This document shows, in pieces, positions 14,532 through 19,191 of a DNA stretch of 19,191 nt (position 1 is the stretch's first letter; every line of letters begins with the position of its first letter). Both the position numbers and the translations under genes were made by a program. The notes under the pieces were generated by a model. That model did not search any database. It was given only the letters and a program-made list of their open reading frames with translations, and was not told the origin of the DNA. The stretch lies in contig JAGWNV010000014.1 of NCBI GenBank assembly GCA_028872975.1, positions 1 through 19,191 of the forward strand, read 5' to 3'. Source of the stretch: Acidobacteriota bacterium. Lineage in GTDB: Bacteria; Actinomycetota; Acidimicrobiia; Acidimicrobiales; UBA8190.

Positions 14532-15599
14532 GTGGTCGAAGGCCCGAAATCGGTACGAGCGCTCCAGGCGGGGTTCTGGCGCGCCTACATCCACGTGGGG
14601 GTCGTCGCCTACCTGCTGGGCGGGGCCGTCGCCATCGGCTATCTCCTGGCCACCCCGCACGGCCCCAACCGGACGGCGCTCCTCGCCCTGGACGGCGTCA
14701 GCGTCGCCGCCACGGTCGGGGTCTTCTGGTGGGCGGGGATCCGCCTGGTGCCGACCCGCTGGCGGACGCCCTTCTTCGCCGTGTGGACCGTCTCCACCCT
14801 GGGGTTCATCGGGGCCGGTGCCGTCCTCGACGGCGGGGTCACGAGCCCGTTGGCCTTCTTCCTCATCCATCCGCTGATCTTCGCCGGGCTCGCCTACGCG
14901 CCCCGCACCGCCTCCACGCTGACGGGACTCGCCGTGATCGACGCCGTCCTCGTCGGCGTCTTCTCCCGGCATCCCGAGCCCCGCTCCGCCGTCCTCCTGG
15001 CCTCGGCGATGCTCATCGGGGGGCTCCTGACCACGGCCGTCGCCCACAACCGCGACCGGATGACCGCTGCCATCGTGGAGACGGCCAACCACGACGGGCT
15101 CACCGGCTGTCTCACCCGCCGGGCCTTCTACGAGCGGCTGCGCCACGAGGTGTCGAGGGCGAGGCGCTACGGCACGGGGTTCGCCGTGGTGCTCGCCGAC
15201 CTCGACTGGCTGAAGGCGCTCAACGACGAGGGCGGCCACGAGTACGGCGACCGCGCCCTGCAGCGACTGGCCGGGGTGCTCATGTCGTCGGCGCGCTCGA
15301 GCGACCTCGTCGGCCGGCTCGGCGGCGACGAGTTCGCCCTGCTGTTGCCCCAGGCCGGGCCCGGCGAGTCGGAGACCATCGCCGGCCGGCTGGTGGAGGC
15401 CATCCGCAGCGCCGGCCAGCCCCCCATCACCGCCAGCCTGGGGGCAGCGGTGTGGGCGGGGCCCCAGGACGGGATCGAGGACCTCCTGCACCGCGCCGAC
15501 CGGGCCATGTACGAGGCCAAGCGCGCCGGGCGCGACGGCTTCCGGGCGTCCTGGGCCCCGGCCGAGGGCGCCGGCGCCACCGGCCATCTCGCCGGGTAG
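14532..15599 (+). CDS. Six-TM membrane diguanylate cyclase (GGDEF)
   Basis: A 355-aa predicted c-di-GMP synthase. Six hydrophobic helices occupy roughly residues 12-190, for example YIHVGVVAYLLGGAVAIGYL and SAVLLASAMLIGGLLTTAV. A short linker leads to a C-terminal GGDEF domain. Its signature RLGGDEFALLL is intact, and RSSD five residues before it forms a product-inhibition I-site. The substrate region HDGLTGCLTRRAF and ADLDWLKALNDEGGHEYGD are also normal. I chose the GTG at 14532 because GAGGGGAG precedes it; a GTG at 14469 would add 21 residues with no good ribosome site. Unlike the first gene of the window it has no EAL domain, so it should only make c-di-GMP. The signal sensed by the membrane domain is unknown. 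Confidence 0.9.
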   Translation: MVEGPKSVRALQAGFWRAYIHVGVVAYLLGGAVAIGYLLATPHGPNRTALLALDGVSVAATVGVFWWAGIRLVPTRWRTPFFAVWTVSTLGFIGAGAVLDGGVTSPLAFFLIHPLIFAGLAYAPRTASTLTGLAVIDAVLVGVFSRHPEPRSAVLLASAMLIGGLLTTAVAHNRDRMTAAIVETANHDGLTGCLTRRAFYERLRHEVSRARRYGTGFAVVLADLDWLKALNDEGGHEYGDRALQRLAGVLMSSARSSDLVGRLGGDEFALLLPQAGPGESETIAGRLVEAIRSAGQPPITASLGAAVWAGPQDGIEDLLHRADRAMYEAKRAGRDGFRASWAPAEGAGATGHLAG

Positions 15600-15650
15600 C
15601 CGCACCTGCGGCGGGCGCCCTCGGCCCGGGCCCCGACGGGCGGCGGCGCC

Positions 15651-15656
15651 TACCAT
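15651..15656 (+). promoter_or_regulatory. -10 box for leaderless SnoaL-oxidoreductase operon
   Basis: TACCAT, 8 nt before the GTG at 15665. No Shine-Dalgarno intervenes, so the transcript is probably leaderless. Confidence 0.45.
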
Positions 15657-15664
15657 GCCGTGGC

Positions 15665-16126
15665 GTGGACATCGCCGACCGGCTCGCCCTGCGAGAGCTC
15701 GTGGAGGGCTACGCCCAGGCCGTCGACGCCAAGGACGTCGACGCCGTCGTGGGCCTCTTCACCGAGGACGGCAGGCTCGTCTCCCACATCCCGCCGGGCA
15801 CCGACGAGTCGCCGCTCGAGCAGCAGGGCCACCAGCAGCTGCACCGGGCCCTCGAGCTGGGGCTGGCCCGGTACCGAGTCACCACCCACATGATCGGGGG
15901 CCAGGTCCTGCGCGCCGATGGCGAGGGCGCCTCCGGCGTGACCGTGTGCCGGGCCCACCATCTCTACGACTCGCGGCGCAACGGGTCGGAAGGGGGGAGC
16001 CGGATGCTCGTCATGGCGCTTCGGTACCACGACCGGTACGTGCGGGCCCCCGAGGGCTGGCGCTTCGGCGAACGGCTCCTTCGCCTCGACTGGCTCGAGG
16101 ACCGGCCCTTCGGGGACCGGTCGTGA
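15665..16126 (+). CDS. SnoaL-like (NTF2-fold) protein
   Basis: A 153-aa cytosolic protein of the SnoaL-like/NTF2 superfamily. The N-terminal helix LALRELVEGYAQAVDAKDVDAVV and the LFTEDGRLV strand, given here in parts, are typical of this fold, as are the YHDRYVRAPEGWRF strand and the final WLEDRP. Members include cyclases, isomerases, hydratases and binding proteins, so no reaction can be assigned. The GTG start is supported by a TACCAT box 8 nt upstream. Its stop overlaps the next start (GTGA), so it is translationally coupled to the luciferase-like oxidoreductase and probably acts in the same pathway, perhaps on the same substrate. Confidence 0.85.
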   Translation: MDIADRLALRELVEGYAQAVDAKDVDAVVGLFTEDGRLVSHIPPGTDESPLEQQGHQQLHRALELGLARYRVTTHMIGGQVLRADGEGASGVTVCRAHHLYDSRRNGSEGGSRMLVMALRYHDRYVRAPEGWRFGERLLRLDWLEDRPFGDRS

Positions 16127-17007
16127 AGATCGCCGTCCTCCCCCCGGCGCAGGCCGGTGTGGCCGCCGATCCCGACTGGGTGGTGCGCTACGCCCGTCAG
16201 GCCGAGGAATGCGGGTTCGAGTCCTTCGTCGCCATCGAGCACCCGCTCGTCGTCTCCAGCTATTCGAGCCGGTATCCCTACGCCGAGTCCGGGCGGATGC
16301 CGCTGCGCGACGACTGCGCCATCCCCGATCCTCTGGAGCTGCTCAGCTTCGTCGCTGCATCGACCACCACGCTCGGGCTCTCCACGGGGGTCCTCGTGCT
16401 CCCCGCCCATCACCCCGTCGTCCTGGCCAAGCGCCTGGCCACCCTCGACGTGCTGTCGGGGGGGCGGCTGAGGCTCTGTGTCGGCCTCGGGTGGATGCGC
16501 GAGGAGCTCGAGGCCTGCGGCACGGACTTCGACACCCGGGGGCGGCGGGCCGACGAGTCGATCGACGTGATGCGGGCCCTGTGGGCCGACAGCGGGGAGA
16601 AGGGTGCCTCCTTCTCGGGCGAGTTCTTCTCCTTCTCCGACGCCCACAGCCACCCGAAGCCCTGCCGTCCCGGGGGCGTGCCCATCCACGTCGGCGGCCA
16701 CAGCCCGGCGTCGATGCGCCGGGCCGTCCGGCGGGGCGACGGCTGGCAGCCCCTCGGCATCGGCGGCGACGAGCTCCGTGCCGCCATCGCCGAGTTCCGG
16801 CGCCAGGCGGCCGAGGCCGGACGCGATCCCGCCGCCCAGGAGGTGAGCGTGAGCGCCGTCACGTCGGCGATCACCGAGCAGACGGTGGAGAAGTCCACCG
16901 CCATGGGCATCGACCGCCTGGTGGCCACCTCGATGCAGCCCGACATCGACGCCGCCCTGGAGGAGCTCGTCGCCCTCGCCGCCCGGGTGGGCCTCTCCGG
17001 CCGCTAG
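16123..17007 (+). CDS. LLM-class F420-dependent oxidoreductase (luciferase-like)
   Basis: A 294-aa TIM-barrel oxidoreductase of the bacterial luciferase-like superfamily, in which actinobacterial members mostly use F420 (some FMN). The hallmark GVLVLPAHHPVVLAKRLATL and LSGGRLRLCVGLGWMREEL segments are present, given as separate stretches. Further on, VPIHVGGHSPASMRRAVRRG is the phosphate-binding region, followed by GDGWQP. The C-terminus ends with a weakly conserved helix. The start GTG at 16123 overlaps the SnoaL-like stop. F420 use is inferred from the family, and the substrate is unknown. A similar pairing of SnoaL-like and LLM proteins is common in actinobacterial catabolic or steroid clusters, but nothing else here defines such a cluster. 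Confidence 0.92.
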   Translation: MKIAVLPPAQAGVAADPDWVVRYARQAEECGFESFVAIEHPLVVSSYSSRYPYAESGRMPLRDDCAIPDPLELLSFVAASTTTLGLSTGVLVLPAHHPVVLAKRLATLDVLSGGRLRLCVGLGWMREELEACGTDFDTRGRRADESIDVMRALWADSGEKGASFSGEFFSFSDAHSHPKPCRPGGVPIHVGGHSPASMRRAVRRGDGWQPLGIGGDELRAAIAEFRRQAAEAGRDPAAQEVSVSAVTSAITEQTVEKSTAMGIDRLVATSMQPDIDAALEELVALAARVGLSGR

Positions 17008-17122
17008 GGGGATTGCACGCTGCGGCCGAGGCCGGTCCTGCCGCGCTGCTGCCGTCCGCCCGCGCCGATCGGGACTTCCGACCCTGCCCGCGGGGATGTC
17101 TCGCTGGCACCCTGGCAGGACC

Positions 17123-17275
17123 ATGGCTACCGAGTACGTGTCCTCGGCCTGCAGGGCGGACCAGCACGGGACCTGCGACGACAACCCCGTCGTCCTGTGT
17201 GCCTGCCCCTGCCACGACGGACGGCGCTCGCAGCTCTGGTTCCGGTCGCCCGAGCGCGACCGGGTCGCCGTCTGA
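17123..17275 (+). CDS. 50-aa Cys-rich mini-protein (putative metal-binding knuckle)
   Basis: A short reading frame between the oxidoreductase and the methyltransferase. It encodes 50 residues with Cys at 10, 18, 26, 28 and 30 and His at 15 and 31. The core reads ACRADQHGTC, then LCACPCHDGRRS. This spacing resembles small actinobacterial and phage proteins with a C-x-C-P-C-H pattern that probably bind zinc. The ATG at 17123 is preceded by CAGGA close to the start, a weak ribosome site. Its amino acid bias looks real rather than a chance frame in GC-rich DNA. Function is unknown; metal binding is inferred from the Cys/His pattern. Confidence 0.6.
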   Translation: MATEYVSSACRADQHGTCDDNPVVLCACPCHDGRRSQLWFRSPERDRVAV

Positions 17276-17306
17276 GGGCACCCGCTGCGCCGGGCGGTGC
17301 CGGCCG

Positions 17307-17948
17307 GTGACCGAGGAGCCCGCCCACCGTCTCGTCCGGGTCGCCTACGACGCCGTGGCCGGGGACTACCTGGCCCGCTTCCGTGACGAGCTCGCCCACA
17401 AACCTCTCGACCGGGCGTTGTTGCGGCTCCTCGTCGAAGAGGCCCCCGCCGGCACCCCCGTCGCCGACCTCGGCTGTGGGCCGGGGCACGTGGCGGGCTG
17501 GCTGGCCGGCACCGGCGCGCGGGTCGTCGGCGTCGACCTCGCACCGGCCATGGTCGAGGTGGGGCGCCGCAGCTTCCCCGACGTCGAGTTCCGTTGCGGC
17601 GATCTCCTGGCACTGCCGGCCACCGACGGGGAGTTCGGTGCCGCCCTGGCGCTGTACTCGATCATCCACCTCCAGGCCGGAGAGCTCGACGCCGCCTTCG
17701 CCGAGATCCGCCGCGTCCTTCGACCCTCGTCGCTCCTCCTCGTCGCCTTCCACATCGGGCACGAGACCCGGCACCTGAGCGACTGGTTCGGCCACGAGGT
17801 CGAACTCGACTTCCGGTTCTTCGAGACGGGGACCGTGCGGGAGGCGCTCGAGTCCGCCGGCCTGTCGGTGGAGGCGACGGTGGAACGGCGGCACCTTCCC
17901 GAGGAAGCGGAGACGAGGCGGGGATACATCCTGGCCCGGGCCGTCTGA
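17307..17948 (+). CDS. Class I SAM-dependent methyltransferase
   Basis: A 213-aa methyltransferase of the Methyltransf_11/25 type. SAM motif I is VADLGCGPGHVAGWL, followed by GARVVGVDLAPAMVEVGR with the acidic residue that binds the ribose. Motif II-like FRCGDLLALP and the LALYSIIHLQAGELDAAF strand are also present, then EIRRVLRPSSLLLVAFH. The C-terminus (VREALESAGLSVEATVERR) is the usual capping helix and strand. The acceptor is unknown. GTG at 17307 is the first start in a frame preceded by RVAYDAVAGDY-type sequence typical of the family. The gene begins 31 nt after the mini-protein and may share its transcript. It is convergent with the VOC gene. Confidence 0.92.
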   Translation: MTEEPAHRLVRVAYDAVAGDYLARFRDELAHKPLDRALLRLLVEEAPAGTPVADLGCGPGHVAGWLAGTGARVVGVDLAPAMVEVGRRSFPDVEFRCGDLLALPATDGEFGAALALYSIIHLQAGELDAAFAEIRRVLRPSSLLLVAFHIGHETRHLSDWFGHEVELDFRFFETGTVREALESAGLSVEATVERRHLPEEAETRRGYILARAV

Positions 17949-17969
17949 GGACGCGCTCGCTCGGGCGGG

Positions 17970-18452
17970 TCAGCGCAGGGGTTGCCGCCAGTAGGGCCGC
18001 GCCGGGTCGGACTTCTCGAGGAGGATGAACACCACCCCCCAGGGATCGGAGAACCAGCACGTGCGGAGCCCCGCCACCTCGGCCGTGCCGGTCGTGAGGA
18101 ACCGCACACCGGCTACCTCGAGCCGGGCCCGTGTCGAGGGCAGGTCGTCGCACACCAGCCCCACGTGGGTGAGCCCGGGACGGGTGACGTCGGGGACGGC
18201 CGGGTCGGCTGCGGAGGGCGCAGCCGGGTACTCGACGAGCTCGATCACCCGGTCGTCCCGGCCCAGCCCGACGATGGCCGCCCGCACCACCACCGGGGAG
18301 GGGACCAGCTCGCCCATGTCCCGCTCGATGGCCTCGCCGGACATCTCGTAGGGACCGGCGAGCACCTCGAGGCCGAGCACGGTCGAGTACCAGCGGGTCG
18401 CCTCCTCGACGTCGGGGACGCAGACGGCGCTGTGCGCCACGCCGGTCAGCAC
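17970..18452 (-). CDS. VOC/glyoxalase-like protein
   Basis: A 160-aa protein of the vicinal oxygen chelate superfamily with two beta-alpha-beta-beta-beta modules. The first begins GVAHSAVCVPDVEEATRWY and runs into the LGLEVLAGPYE loop. The second begins LTHVGLVCDDL, and its metal-ligand strand ends with a FSDPWGVVFILLE segment. His at each module start and a late Glu are the usual metal ligands. Members include glyoxalase, epimerases, dioxygenases and resistance proteins; methylmalonyl-CoA epimerase-like proteins are closest in style but this is not decisive. I chose the GTG at 18452 because GAGG lies 5 nt upstream and no other in-frame start occurs just before it. Confidence 0.86.
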   Translation of the reverse strand: MLTGVAHSAVCVPDVEEATRWYSTVLGLEVLAGPYEMSGEAIERDMGELVPSPVVVRAAIVGLGRDDRVIELVEYPAAPSAADPAVPDVTRPGLTHVGLVCDDLPSTRARLEVAGVRFLTTGTAEVAGLRTCWFSDPWGVVFILLEKSDPARPYWRQPLR

Positions 18453-18670
18453 GTCGACCTCGATGCCGGGTCCTCCGTCACGTGCCCCCTCCGTCCTTCG
18501 CCGTATCCCGAGGACGGTAAGTCTCGCCGCTGGCACCGGCCGTTGCACGACGGGCGCCCGCTGGTCGACCGCCCTCGGCGGTGTCCGGTGGGCCCCCGGC
18601 GTGTTTCGCGACGCACGTCGGTGGATAGACAACGCGATGTCCATCATCCGACAAGAGAGGTGCACGGAAC
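18453..18670. other. 218-nt divergent intergenic region
   Basis: This gap separates the minus-strand VOC gene from the plus-strand DUF6458-like gene. I see no RNA gene, convincing TANNNT box with correct spacing or strong hairpin. The segment AGAGAGG about 10 nt before the DUF6458-like ATG is that gene's ribosome site. Confidence 0.4.
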
Positions 18671-18907
18671 ATGGGTATCGGGGCCAGCATCGTGCTGTTC
18701 GCGGTCGGTGCGATCCTTCGCTTCGCCGTGAGCGTCCAGTCGTCGAGCTTCAACATCCACACCATCGGTGTGATCCTCATGATCGTGGGGGGCGTGGGTT
18801 TCCTCCTGTCGCTCCTCTTCTGGAGCAGCTGGGGCGGATTCGGTGGTGCCCGCCGCCGGACCGTGGTGGAGGGCCCCGGCACCTACACCCGCACCGACGT
18901 CCTCTGA
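18671..18907 (+). CDS. DUF6458-like small membrane protein
   Basis: A 78-aa protein with two transmembrane helices: IGASIVLFAVGAILRFAV near residues 3-20 and IGVILMIVGGVGFLLSLLFW near 31-50. A Gly-Trp rich turn and a polar tail (GARRRTVVEGPGTY) follow. This matches the pattern of the DUF6458 family of small actinobacterial membrane proteins, whose function is not known. The ATG at 18671 is preceded by AGAGG 10-11 nt upstream, a little distant. It stands alone between the VOC gene, which is divergent, and the transporter stub. Confidence 0.85.
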   Translation: MGIGASIVLFAVGAILRFAVSVQSSSFNIHTIGVILMIVGGVGFLLSLLFWSSWGGFGGARRRTVVEGPGTYTRTDVL

Positions 18908-19032
18908 GGTCCCAGGGCTGACCGCGTCGTACCGGCGGGGGGTCTCTGGCAGGGCCCCTCGCCGGTCCCGGTCGGTGGCGAGCGCCTCGTCGCCGTCACA
19001 GGTGGCGCACCGGCGACCGTGGGCCACCCTGC

Positions 19033-19191
19033 GCCCATCTCGCCGGCTACCACGCCGCCTTCCTCACCGCCGCCCTCGTCGCCGTCCTCGGTGCCGGGGT
19101 GGCGTCGACGGTGAAGGACGAGGACGCGGCGAGCACCATCGTGAAGCGCGTCAGGGGCCGGGAGCCCGAGCCGATCGTGGGGCGGCGCGCC
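19033..19191 (+). pseudogene. C-terminal stub of an MFS (DHA2-like) transporter, runs off the window
   Basis: In one plus-strand frame the sequence reads AHLAGYHAAFLTAALVAVL, then GAGVASTVKDEDAAST. This resembles the last transmembrane helix and cytosolic tail of EmrB/QacA-type drug transporters. No in-frame start lies upstream before the DUF6458-like gene, and none of the other helices is present, so it can only be a remnant. The frame is open to the last base, so the 3' end lies outside. The fragment is short, and the family call rests on style of a single helix and tail. Confidence 0.45.

Noticed and set aside
18644..19027. Minus-strand frame with CATCDGDEAL that could be a small Cys-motif protein
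   Set aside because: It lies antisense to the DUF6458-like gene for most of its length and shows no conserved domain.

Overview
The window is very GC-rich, densely coding bacterial DNA. Several genes belong to typical actinobacterial families: a mycothiol/DinB-type TIGR03083 protein, an F420-type luciferase-like oxidoreductase, a DUF6458-like membrane protein, and many GTG starts. TANNNT -10 boxes sit 6-8 nt before several start codons, which implies leaderless transcripts. This fits a high-GC actinobacterium, perhaps of the Acidimicrobiia. That placement is an inference from gene content, not a database result. I found no tRNA, rRNA, CRISPR array or insertion sequence.

Layout, left to right. 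(1) 12-2663: a membrane PAS-PAS-GGDEF-EAL cyclic-di-GMP protein, convergent with a DinB/MDMPI-like gene. (2) 3595-4359: a short-chain dehydrogenase, followed by a decayed methyltransferase on the minus strand (about 4413-4780). (3) 4996-7051: a three-gene secretion module, in which a SipW-type (Ser/His) signal peptidase lies between two secreted beta-rich proteins that share the processing-region motif AAWTVxDxNT. (4) 10054 down to 7078, minus strand: a tightly overlapping four-gene operon of encapsulated ferritin, encapsulin shell, an ion-channel-like membrane protein and an adenylate kinase. (5) 11857-10148: a membrane-anchored alpha/beta-hydrolase. (6) 11912-14416: aldo/keto reductase and thioesterase, divergent from a palindromic promoter, then ArsC-like and SRAP (YedK/HMCES) proteins, divergent from a second short promoter region. 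(7) 14532-15599: a second, six-TM GGDEF cyclase. (8) 15665-17007: a SnoaL-like protein translationally coupled to the luciferase-like oxidoreductase. (9) 17123-18907: a 50-aa Cys-rich mini-protein, a SAM methyltransferase, a VOC/glyoxalase-like protein (minus strand) and a DUF6458-like membrane protein. (10) The right edge holds the C-terminal stub of an MFS-type transporter.

The most distinctive system is the encapsulin operon. The ferritin carries the expected di-iron residues and a C-terminal cargo-loading peptide, so the shell and its iron-oxidising cargo can be identified directly. The channel-like protein and the adenylate kinase are joined to them by a 15-nt gap and a GTGA overlap, which makes an unusual extended encapsulin operon whose added functions are not obvious. 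The second notable system is the cluster of leaderless promoters between 11.8 and 15.7 kb, including a perfect 17-bp palindrome that places a -10 box 7 nt before each of two divergent start codons.
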